Origin: Ottelia alismoides
Lineage: Eukaryota; Streptophyta; Magnoliopsida; Alismatales; Hydrocharitaceae
Length of the DNA stretch: 64,000 bases
Direction of reading: 5' to 3'
Assembly: GCA_037367405.1 (NCBI GenBank)
Contig: JAZKJV010004145.1
Coordinates: forward strand, 124,001 to 188,000
The position numbers and the translations under genes were made by a program. Within the stretch, counting starts at the first letter, position 1. The number at the start of each line of letters is the position of its first letter. Below the pieces are notes generated by a model that did no database searches, was not told where the DNA came from, and saw only the letters and a program-made list of their open reading frames with translations. This document shows, in pieces, positions 1-9,875 of this stretch.

Positions 1-268
1 AGAAACTAGTCAAAATTTTCTTTATAAATTGGTGAAATCATGTATACAGATTTACATGAAAGTGTTATGGGGTAACAATGATAAACATGGCTTGACACGA
101 TATCTTCAATCTTACCTTCGGGTTATAACGTGAGATCTAACATAGGTCAAGACAACCGACTTACCACGATATTGGATGACTAATAAAGTGCATGAAGTGC
201 TAGTTAAGACTACGATCTATTCATGATACTAAAGGTTTTGATAAATACATGAATCTTCCATGAGAGTA
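1..268. other. Intergenic flank, nothing recognised
   Basis: AT-rich sequence with no coding frame, motif or repeat that I recognise. It is the left flank of the terminal-inverted-repeat element that starts at 278. Confidence 0.5.
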
Positions 269-439
269 TAAGTATTAGGAATTTTTACCCCGCAAACTTT
301 ATAAACTTTGTAAATTACTTTCTCGGCCTTTGAAATATCGATATTCTTCCATCGATCCCGTAAACTTGCTAACCCTTACCACATGAACCCCATGGTTAAC
401 TCTCATCTATTTACCCATTAAATTTAACCGAATTCTGTT

Positions 440-1090
440 AAATAAGATGCATATTACCCTCTTTGTTTTAAAAATTTTACAAACAATGACATCGTCATCC
501 TTACATCCCATTCCCCTATCCCTGTCCCTCCACTTCCTCCCCCTCCCCTTGCTCCTCCACCCGCAGCCGCAACTGCTCCTCCAGCCCCACTCTACATCCT
601 CTCCTGCCTCCTCCTCCTCTCCCTCCTTCATTTCGCCTGTCGCCGCCTCCCTGACCCAACCTCCTCTCCCCCGCCACCCTCCCACATCCTCTGCTCCTGC
701 CTCTCCAAGGTCACCTCCCCGGCCTTGTCCTCCTCACCTTCTTCCGCGTTCATTTTGAATGGCCAAAAGAAACTTGAGCATGTGCTTGAATTAGAAATAA
801 GAGAAGGAAAGATGGAGAAGGGTGAAGATGGATGTCGACTTAGCCCATTCTCATCCATCTGCTCTCCTCCCAAAATTCGAAGTAGAGGAACAAATCAAAA
901 GCATAGATCCTCTAGACCACATAAATCGTCTCTCCTCTCTAGAGAACTGGAAGAGCCCACACACCACGACCCATCTCGCCATTTCTGACCCAAAACCTAT
1001 GACAGCTTGGGCCTTGCCCAACACCAGCCTCCACCTCCATCTCCACCACCACAGGGGAGGAGGCCGATTTTCGCCGCGTAAATCTCCGTG
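440..1090. other. GC/CT-rich interior of the TIR element
   Basis: A strongly pyrimidine-rich tract (about 500-760) is followed by balanced coding-like sequence (about 760-1090). Several short open frames overlap here on both strands, but none resembles a protein I know. The compositional jump against the AT-rich flanks suggests further captured host sequence upstream of the J-domain piece. Confidence 0.4.
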
Positions 1091-1099
1091 AGAGCTATC

Positions 1100-1189
1100 A
1101 TGGGTGATGGTGTGATATGGCAAAGCAGCTTCTACAAGCTTTTGGGCATGGCAAAAGGTGGGAGCTTCGAGGACATCCAGAGGGCCTAC
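1100..1189 (+). pseudogene. Captured DnaJ J-domain fragment
   Basis: From the ATG at 1100 the frame reads MGDGVIWQSSFYKLLGMAKG and continues to FEDIQRAY. This matches the start of a J-domain, in which helix I (FYxLLG) is followed by helix II (xxEIKRAYR). The match stops abruptly after RAY, before the catalytic HPD loop, as if at an exon edge, and the following AT-rich frame is unrelated. J-domains stimulate Hsp70 ATPase, but this piece lacks HPD and cannot do so alone. It lies inside the inverted-repeat element, so it is best read as captured host exon sequence. A short chance match is possible, but the helix pattern is good. Confidence 0.5.
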
Positions 1190-1440
1190 AGTTTAAATTT
1201 TGGGTATCTTTGTTTTTGTTGGGAGGCTCACAATTTCGATCTTGTCCATCCAATGCTCCCTTGGTTAGATTATCCCAATGCATTAATTCCAGTAAAAGAA
1301 AATTTGACTGCGGTGTTCGTGAGGTAAGATGGAGCAAGTTTACATGGTCGAACAAGGAATATTAATGCTTAACTATTAAAGGTCAAGAAGGTAATTTACA
1401 AAGTTTATAGAGTCCGTGGAGTAAAAATCCCTAACTATTA

Positions 1441-3278
1441 ATGCCTTAGAGAACCAACTGAATGGATTGTGCAGAATCATGATACTGGGTGGTTCAACTT
1501 AAAGAGCTAAGTATGAATCATATGGATAAACCATGGTAATTGACAAGACAAGTAATGTTATAATATGAGATGTATGATGACCAGAGATAGTTGTAATTTC
1601 TCTTGTTCACTTGGGATTAATCAATTTATTTGATTAGGGTGTACGAACTTTTGCCTTGCCTGGTTCCCTACACCATTGTGGGTCTTTATCGATGTGTTGT
1701 AGATTCGGGCAATTCCACATTAGTTGTCACGTGTGTTGTTGCTTTCCCTCACCTATTGACGATATCTCGACGAGAGGATGTAAAAATATCAGATAATGTA
1801 CTATTCATAGAAATGTTTCCACTTGTTAGGAAGCATTTGTTTGCTTGTGTTATGCTTGGAGGAGTAGAACATGAGCATAAGTCTCGTGGTGCCGGTGGAT
1901 CCTAGGCGACTGCTTATGTAGTTTTTATAATGCTCGAACGCTAAGATAGTCTACTCGGTTCGGTCTGTACCTACGATTTTTCCGGTCTATAGTTATATGG
2001 TAGGTGGCACACTCAATCAATGATCCGTACTTTGTCATAGGGATGTACCTAATGCATTCCCATCTGACCCATAATATACTCATTCTCAAGTATTTTCCTT
2101 ATGGCGGATAAGCAGGGGTTGATGGGTTGTAGTTGGAATTTGATGTTTTTGGTTGCTCGAGTCGGTTCTCAATTGCACTGTATGTGATTGTTTAGGGATT
2201 TGTTTGTGTACTATATGTATGTGTATGTATATGTATATACATACATGTGTATATGTATGTATGTGTGTGTAGGATTAACCCCTAAGGCAATACATGGATA
2301 ATCATGATGAACCATTGATACGATGAACAATGATGATCACATAAGTAATGAATGTTGTAATGAATAGAAGAACATAACTTTGTAGATATGTTGTATTAGT
2401 GAATACTCATATAAGAATTATATTTGGGATAACAATATATATATGAGAAAGTAATATGGGAGCAGGAACATTGTCCTTGTAGTTTCCTTGAGTTTAAATT
2501 GTTGAGAGATAGGTTATGAAAAGATAAATAGCCAGATCTTCTAAAATTCATTACCAATATGAACTTTTACCAATGGACCTTTAAGTCTATTATGCCTTTA
2601 ATGGCTCTCATACACTCTAGACATACGTATTAGGTTTCCACCCGGGAGAGTGGTTCAGTGTGTGTTCTGCGAGTGTTTCACCATCACAGGTGGTCTTGTT
2701 ACTTCTTTGTACTTTCTACATTATTTACATTACACAATTTAGTTGTTTACTTACTTTTCTCATAATGTAAACATTTTGTGTGGATGTAACATATATTGTT
2801 GGTGCTACCATAGAAGTTTGCTGCTTGAGTTTTGACTGGGTTTTCTGGTAACTGCATCGTTCTGGATACATGTTGTTCTTGTAGATATTTTTATATAGCT
2901 TCCATATTTTTGAAACGTTTGACCATGTAAATAATAAATTTTTTGGACTATGTTTATATTTACTTATTGTATAGACTGCTGAGAACCATGAATATATATG
3001 TTGTTGGTACACATTTTTATTTAGTTTATTTTCATGCGTTACATTTTGAATGTTAATTATGATGTAACAATGTCGTTATTGCTGAGTATCTAAATACTAG
3101 AATTGAGGTGTAACAGGTTTAGTTGTCATAGTTCCAAAAGGTTTTAACTAATTCTTGCATTATAATGGATCTTGTATTAACATATCAAGATCGGATATGT
3201 CTTTCATTATGAGTTGCTTAATCATGCGTTCATTGGTAAAGATTGAAAATTATTCGTAAGGTATTTTTATCCAAGATG
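1441..3278. other. Intergenic region, no gene recognised
   Basis: This AT-rich stretch holds only short open frames without recognisable domains. It includes a TA/TG microsatellite near 2207-2272. It may be old retrotransposon LTR debris, but I cannot support a family. It is the left flank of the chromovirus. Confidence 0.4.
2207..2272. repeat. TATG/TATA microsatellite
   Basis: Alternating TATG, TATA and TGTG units run for about 65 bp, with a self-complementary centre (TATACATACATGTGTATATG). It is a simple repeat with no other visible function. Confidence 0.8.
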
Positions 3279-3283
3279 ATTTG

Positions 3284-6200
3284 TCTCAGGACCCGTCCCG
3301 CTAACCAGGATGAGTGCGACATTTAAACTGTCCAATCATCTTAACCATAATTAACATGTTTAAAAAAAATCGGCAGCAACTCCTCTATATTATGAACTCC
3401 CAAGCGCTACCATGTGCCTGAAATAATTCGTATACTACTTTGCATAAAATTTCCACCATTGTTCACCATCACAATCATCCAAGTCATAATCCACATTCAT
3501 AGTACCAAACGGATTTACATAGTTTCTTATGTACAATCATCATCTACTATTATAAGTTCGGATACAACTTTTCTTTTCACTTCACAAAACATCAAGTCTT
3601 ACAAGTTATTAACTATTTACCAATAGTACAAAAATATGCCGCAATATCACAGAAATGGAGTGAATGTCCCAACACTATCCACAAAAAGTTAATTCATTCT
3701 ATTGCGTCGTCTATGGCTCCTTCTCAGATGTGTCTGTAAATAATATTTAATAATAGAGGATTGAGTTTAAACTCAAAATGAGCTTAGACCCAGCGAGTGG
3801 ATCTCAAGCATTTTGGTAAAAAAAGGACTACTTTTGAAAGCAACTTTGCTTGTCATATAAAATAAAATGTATTGCTACAATACGGGCAAAAACATAAACT
3901 GAAACTTTGTCGAATAATGATGCTGTAAAGAAATTGAAATATCAAACGAACTAATTGAAATTAATTTACTACTATGCTATTGAAAATCTTGGAGAGATGA
4001 AAATGTATGTTTTTCAATTGTTATAACAACACCACTATGGCTAACATACTAAGTCCATGAACACTGAAACAAACTAAGTCATACGCGTGGACAATCATAA
4101 AGGTCAAAGAACATCCTACATACGACCCAAAGCCTATGTGTATACAAAATGTGAACCTGAAGTCCTCTGAAACATATCTGATGGTTTCGTCATATCTGAT
4201 GACGTGTTTCAGGGTCATATCTGATGACATCACAATATTTGATAGCTAGTTCATGACTATGTCTGAGAGCTAATGTGACGATCATTGTTTCTGATATATT
4301 TTTTTGATCCATAGTAACATAACTGTAAGTTGAGAAATTTATGATATCTGAATCACATTCTTATACTGAACTTATCTATATGTATCTAAAAAACTTCTAT
4401 AGTATGGTAGCAACATAACTGAATACAAAAAACATTAGTTTGTAAACAACATTCTCAATATAAAACCATAAAAACTAAGCTTTTCCAATCACACATTGAT
4501 AACAATTCCAAATTTGCTAAGATGTTATTATGTTGGAAAAAAATAAAACTTATCTTATCATCGAACTCGATTATACATGTATAATTGTTCAAAAGGCATC
4601 AAAACTATAATACTGCAATGTACTTGTGAAAAATATGGGTTATATCTCAAAATAAGCTTGAGACCACTCACCTCAAATTGAGATATTGTACCTACTCAAA
4701 TCAGCCGCGATCCCAAGCTCTTCAAATTATATACATGCGCTTTGCAAATTAATGCCTACAGTTGGAAAAGAGAAAACATATACGCATTCAACAGATGAAA
4801 TTACATGGAGTATGTGAACGCATGTTTTCATTGATATTTTACTCCAGACGTATATGTATATTGTACTATATCCTTTTCTATGTGATTCGTATCTTGACTT
4901 CTCTTCAAGGGAGACTTGGAACTTTTATTGGTCATGGACTTCTAAGTAATCATTACCACTCAATTCTGATTATGATTAATACCTAAATGCATAATTCCAC
5001 TAGAATGGAAAGGCACGTATAAAGTTGTTATTTCATCTCTATTTCCATAAATGTTTAACAAGTCTTTCCTTCCTATGTAATTCCTCATCTATGTTTTGTG
5101 TTCCACCTAACAAGATTATGGTATAACCTATGTGTGTGGCCAACATACCTTAATACCAAAATCCTCCTTGCAGAATAATACGTAACAGATAGTATATCCA
5201 CCATGTTTTAATCATAAAATCCCATGTTGTTAATTTGTGGAAAACAATCTGATTTACTAATACCTTGTAACACACTGATCTTTAGACACTTTTACGTATC
5301 CCCTGGGGAAAATAGAACTTATATTATGGACTAACTACGTCAAATAAACTCCCAAGTAGTACAGATCGATGGAGGTGTAAATATATGCTATAACTTTGGT
5401 GTATGACGATTTTTTGTCTAGGTAAATCAAAGATTTGTTTACATGAAATCACTAGTTTACCTTTATCAGATCTAGATCCAACAACACCTCTGCAACTTGT
5501 TGCTTTATAGCCCTCCATCGTAGGGATAAGTCCGAGCAACTTGGTATTCTGGTCATCGCAACTTTAAAAGCACTATTTATTTATCCTCTACACGGTTTGG
5601 ATACTCCAACCTTCTAAAACACACATGGTTAAATAGATAAACCTTTGTGACACACGTCACTTATATAATATTTTCTCACCATGCAAGGTTATAGAAGAGG
5701 GAGGGGGTCTAATTCATCATCTAAAATAAGAAGACTTCTCGAGGCACCAACGTCAAGCCTTATTTCTCTATTTATTTTTATTATTTTTTTTATAACATCT
5801 ATATTATAGATGTAATTCTACTACGGAATTGGAGGTAATACACCCATTGATTTAGATTTCTTATTGTCATAGGTTAAGATAAATATGCCACTATTCATAT
5901 ATGTATCCATTCACTAACATGTCTATTTTTTCTATATAATATTAAACTAAGCTAGCTATAACATATCACATAATATTAACGTATATCTCTCTCTCACACA
6001 ACTCTATGTTACTTAGATTCTAGGAAATAACATAGATTAGTTCAATTTGAATAACTATAGCAAATATCATACCTAGTACATTCAATATATACTATGGATG
6101 GTGAAAAAGATCATGACTATATATGCATATCATATCCGCTACCATATCTACGTTTGTCTATATATGAGTGTCCGTAGATATATACATATGTATCCATTTC

Positions 6201-6498
6201 GATATAAGAACGTACCATTTCCATAAATCAATTTATATATTCACAGTTAAAATATATATAGCATTTGTACCGATCACAATGTAGACATCTCCCAAATCAT
6301 TATCCAATCCATTATCTTATCCATCACATACACTTTGCCCTCTAAAGTTTTATCCATACAAATCTGTATCTATATCATTCCGTATTTATATGCATATTCT
6401 AAAATAAACATGGTAACAACATACCCGTATCCGACCATTGTTATCCTTGAACCTTATGTTTAGTGTAAACGAATATTATATCCTACATGAATGTTACA
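3284..6498 (-). repeat. Chromovirus 3' LTR
   Basis: About 3.2 kb. In element sense it begins TGTAACATTCATG; its far end, read on the plus strand, is TCTCAGGACCCG where the partner LTR has TGTCACGACCCG. It aligns almost without interruption to 26118-29320 with scattered substitutions and small indels, so the insertion is not recent. No gene lies inside it. Confidence 0.9.
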
Positions 6499-6513
6499 TT
6501 TCTTCCCTACTTT
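6499..6513 (-). promoter_or_regulatory. Chromovirus polypurine tract
   Basis: In element sense AAAGTAGGGAAGAAA directly abuts the 3' LTR start TGTAACAT. It is preceded by GAGGACGAAATTTATTTAAA, a string typical just before the 3' LTR of Tekay/Del elements. The tract primes plus-strand DNA synthesis. Confidence 0.8.
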
Positions 6514-6551
6514 AAATAAATTTCGTCCTCGAAATTTATGTACCTTAGTTA

Positions 6552-6692
6552 AATTGAGAATAAATTTGGGTATTGAGATAGCATTTCCTCTTCTCTTTCT
6601 CACATGGTTTCTTCTATTGCATGGCTTCTCTAGAGAACTTTTACCAGCGGTATCTTCTTCGTTCGAAGTTCCCAAACTTTATAATCTAAAAT
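6552..6692 (-). pseudogene. Chromodomain at integrase C-terminus, two Trp-to-stop changes
   Basis: The minus-strand frame reads ILDYKVWELRTKKIPLVKVL, stop, RSHAIEETM, stop, EREEEMLSQYPNLFS. This is the Tekay/Del chromodomain (usual pattern KVLWRNHxxEEATWExE), which steers integration toward marked heterochromatin. Both stops (TAG at 6630-6632 and TGA at 6600-6602) fall where the family has tryptophan TGG, so each needs only one G-to-A change. It lies just downstream of the integrase and before the polypurine tract. A frameshift separates it from the integrase frame. Confidence 0.8.
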
Positions 6693-6697
6693 TTGTA

Positions 6698-7743
6698 CTA
6701 GAATTTCCTTATAGGAAAGTACTCCTTCAACTGTATTTCTTGTGGTTTTATGACATGTGATGGGTCTGGGATATATTTCTGAAGGATAGAAATATGAAAA
6801 ACATCATGTATCCTTGCTAGCTCGGGCGGAAGTCGAAGACGATACAATACATTACCAATTCTTTCTATAACTTCATATGGACCAATGTATCGTGGGTTTA
6901 GTTTTCCCTTCTTTCCGAATCTGATTATACCTTTCCAAGGAGATACTCGTAAAAATACCTGATCACCTACTTGAAATTCTAGATTTCTTCTTCTCTTATC
7001 CGCACAACTTTTCTGTCTATCTTGTGCAATCTTTAAGTTTCTCTTGATTTCTTCAATTTTCTCCACTGTATTTTGTAATAATTCAAGTTGTACCAACGTA
7101 CACTCTCATACCTCATTCTAGCAAATTAGAGTTCTACATGCCCGGCCATGAATGGCTTTATATAGTGCCATTTCAATACTCGCTTGGTAGCTATTATTGT
7201 AGGCAAACTACATAAGATAGATGTTCATCTCAACTATATTTAAAACTCAATGCACAAGCTCAGCATATCTTCCAAAGTTTAAATAGTCTGCTCGGACTGC
7301 CCGTCAGTTTGTGGATGAAAAGCAGTACTGAATGTTAATTTTGTATCCATTGCTTTGTGTAAACTAGGCCATAATCTAGAGGTAAAGTGAGGATCTCTAT
7401 CAGACACAATTGTCACAGGTGTGACATGTAAACTTACTATTTTGTCCATGAATATCTTACCCAAGTGATCCAATGTATAAGTCATATTGACCACTATGAA
7501 ACGAGAGGATTTGGTCATTCTATCAACAATTACTCGAATCACATCATGGCCTCGACAGATACTAGGCAATCCAGTAACAAAATCCATAGTAATATGTTCC
7601 CATTTCTGTCTGGGTATCGGGAGTGGTTGCAATGTACCAGCTGGTCGCATATGCTCTGATTTAGTTTGTTGGTAGATCACACATCTTGATACATATTCTG
7701 TAATTTGTCTTTTCATTCCCGACCACCAATAGCACTTTTTCAT
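6698..7743 (-). pseudogene. Chromovirus integrase
   Basis: The part at 7279-7743 holds the catalytic core. The triad is Asp54 (ITMDFVTGLP), Asp115 (IVSDRDPHF) and Glu151 (DGQSEQ), with exactly 35 residues between the last two, a DD35E integrase. The upstream zinc-binding finger is damaged: the usual CxxC appears as CVIY (Cys21, Tyr24). The part at 6698-7096 holds the C-terminal DNA-binding region with the GPY/F motif (NPRYIGPYEVIERIG) and the conserved HDVFHISILQKY. The two parts are separated by stops, so the enzyme cannot be made. It would insert the element cDNA into the genome. Confidence 0.85.
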
Positions 7744-8547
7744 TGTTCAATACATTTTTGTGCTTCCTGGGTACATACATAGAGTTATGTGCTTTCTCAA
7801 GAATTTCTATTCTAATTCGTAAGTTGTGGGACACACAATCTTTGGTTGAAAAATAATATTCCGTGCTCGTTTATCGTGAAATCACGCAATTCTCCTTTCT
7901 CCACTTTCCCTTGCATTCTTTTAATTTTTTGGTCAGATTCTTGAGCATCTTGTATTTGATCGTATAATATAGGCTTAACAGGTAGGGAAGCTAACCAAAT
8001 TTCAGCATCATGTACTGACAGGTTTGCACACAGTCCCCTTAACTGTGCCAATAATGGGTGTCAGTCAGTCTCTATATATGACAATCCACCATTAGACTTT
8101 TGACCAAGAGCATCTGCTAATACATTCGCTTTTCCAGGATGGTACTCAATGGTACAATCATAATCTTTTATCAATTCCAACCATCTTCTATTTTTAAGAT
8201 TCGATTCTTTTTGGGAAAAAATATATTTCGAACTCTTATGGTCAGTGAAAATTTGGCATGTCTCACCATATAAATAATGTCTCCAAACTACAGCTAATTC
8301 CAAATCATGTGTGGGATAATTTAACTCATGTGACTTAAGCTGCCTATAAGCATAGAACACATCCCAAACCTTGATGTGATGCATCACTATAAATAACAAA
8401 TCTATCATTTCCAGAAGGAAGGCTAAGAGAGGTTAGTCGATTCTTTAGTTCCTGAAAACTCTCTTCACACTCATTATCCCAAGTAAATTTCACCTCCTTC
8501 CTTGTCAATCTTGTCAATGGTGTTGCAACGTGAAAACTTTTCAACAA
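7744..8547 (-). pseudogene. Chromovirus RNase H and connection region
   Basis: Minus-strand frames carry [16 protein letters not shown] (first catalytic Asp), [13 protein letters not shown] (catalytic Glu region), [12 protein letters not shown] and [14 protein letters not shown], the standard Ty3/gypsy RNase H landmarks. Residues normally between GCVL and the SRQL-like motif are missing, as is FALK before WRHYLYGE, so small deletions and frameshifts broke it. The connection to integrase continues at 7812-8051 (LYDQIQDAQ). RNase H removes the RNA template during reverse transcription. Confidence 0.8.
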
Positions 8548-9500
8548 ATCTTCTATAGTATCCTACTAAGCCAAGAAAACTTCTAATGTTAGATACACTT
8601 GCGGGTTGTCTCCAGTTCAAAATTACCTCTATTTTACTTGGATCAATAGATATACCTTCTCCCGATATAGCATGCCCTAGAAATGTAACCTTATTCAACC
8701 AAAACTCACATTTATCAAATTTTGCGAATAATTAATGGTCCTTCAGGGTTTGTAATACAATCCTCAAATGATCTTTATGCTCTTCATCTAACTTCGAGTA
8801 TACTAAAATGTCGTCAATAAACACGATCACAAATTTATCCTAGAATGGCCATAATACCGTTCATCAAATCCATAAAGGCAGCAAGGATATTTGTCAACCC
8901 AAAAGGCATCATCAAGAATTCGTAATGTCCATAACGAGTACGAAATGTTGTTTTAGGAACATCCTTGGCTTTAATCTTCAGCTGATGATAGCTTGATCTC
9001 ATGTCTATCTTAGAGAATACAGAAGCCCCCTCCAATTGATCTCAGTTGATGATTATCTATTCGAGGAAGAGGATAATTATTATGCACTGTCACTCGATTC
9101 AACCTTCGGTAATCAATACAAAGTCTCAGAGAACCATCTTTCTTTTTGACAAAAAGAACAGGAGCCCCCATGGAGAAATACAAGAATGGATAAATCCTTT
9201 ATCCATTAATTCTCGCACTTGGATCTTCAATTCCCTAAGCTCAGTTGGAGCCATTCGATAAGAAGTCAATGCAATCAGGGTGGTACTTGGTATTAAGTCA
9301 ATATTGAATTCAATTTCTCTATATGGCGGAAATCTCGGTAGTTCATTAGGATTCGGGAAATTCTTTCACTATAGGCATATTTTTTAAACATATGGATTCT
9401 ACTTTTGTATTGTATACAAAGGCAACAAAAGATGAATATCCCTTCCTGAGTAACTTATATGTCACTATGTTAGAAATGACACGGGTAGGATATACATTCC
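8474..9500 (-). pseudogene. Chromovirus reverse transcriptase
   Basis: In element sense the order is [60 protein letters not shown], the catalytic [11 protein letters not shown] (about 8795-8820), and [11 protein letters not shown] with [16 protein letters not shown]. These are the fingers, palm and thumb motifs of Ty3/gypsy RT. The catalytic Asp pair survives, but frameshifts (near 8835 and 9040) and stops divide it. Upstream, KLLRKGYSSFVAFVYN is the linker from protease. The linker stops near 9511 at the LINE tail; its continuation toward protease would be at 24495. Confidence 0.85.
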
Positions 9501-9511
9501 TTTCTCCATAG

Positions 9512-9875
9512 AGATCTCAGGAGGTGAACTGCGATAGATGCGGGGAACAAATGGAGAATGCAGAACATCTCTTTCTCACGTGTGAGACTTCTGCAAAGGT
9601 CTAGAGGGAGATGGCTATCAGTTAGTTAGACATAAGTGGTTTGATGGATTCTTGGGAGGCAATAAGCAAGGTGGGAGGAAACTCCACAGATGATGTGTCA
9701 AAACCATTTGCGGTGCTTTGGACGATCTGGCTAGCAAGAAATGAGCTCATTTTCAAGAATCGGAATTTTTACTCAGAAAATGTTGTATCCCATTGTAAGG
9801 CTCCATTGAATTTCTAGGAGTTGCGATAAATTGTGATGTAATCTCGAGATTTAAACATTTAATATAATTTCACGG
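9512..9875 (+). mobile_element. 5'-truncated LINE tail (zf-RVT region)
   Basis: The plus-strand frame reads VNCDRCGEQMENAEHLFLTC and continues to PFAVLWTIWLARNELIFKNR, the zinc-binding C-terminal region (zf-RVT) of plant L1 ORF2 proteins. In-frame stops are present. The fragment starts abruptly at the chromovirus linker and ends at element B. No poly-A tail or target duplication is visible, and no LINE sequence appears on the far side of B at 24495, so the join history is unclear. Confidence 0.75.

Larger units (their letters stand above)
278..1431 (+). mobile_element. Pack-MULE-like TIR element with captured gene sequence
   Basis: The left end (278 to about 377) and the reverse complement of the right end (about 1325 to 1431) align over roughly 110 bp. 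Both begin GGRATTTTTACYCC, share TATAAACTTTGTAAATTAC, and end near a shared GTAAACTTGCT. The 9 bp outside the ends are TAAGTATTA (269-277) and TAACTATTA (1432-1440), matching at 8 of 9 positions. Long inverted repeats with a 9-bp target duplication are typical of Mutator-like elements. The interior has no transposase but is much more GC-rich than its flanks and includes a J-domain fragment, which fits a Pack-MULE. The terminal repeats and duplication are seen directly; the Mutator assignment is inference from them. Confidence 0.75.

Noticed and set aside
407..873. Overlapping open frames in the CT-rich tract
   Set aside because: Low-complexity composition gives openness on both strands; no recognisable protein. 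Kept only as interior of the inverted-repeat element.
1630..1905. 91-codon frame as a small gene
   Set aside because: No recognisable domain, no conserved start context, and a surrounding sequence without other coding signs.
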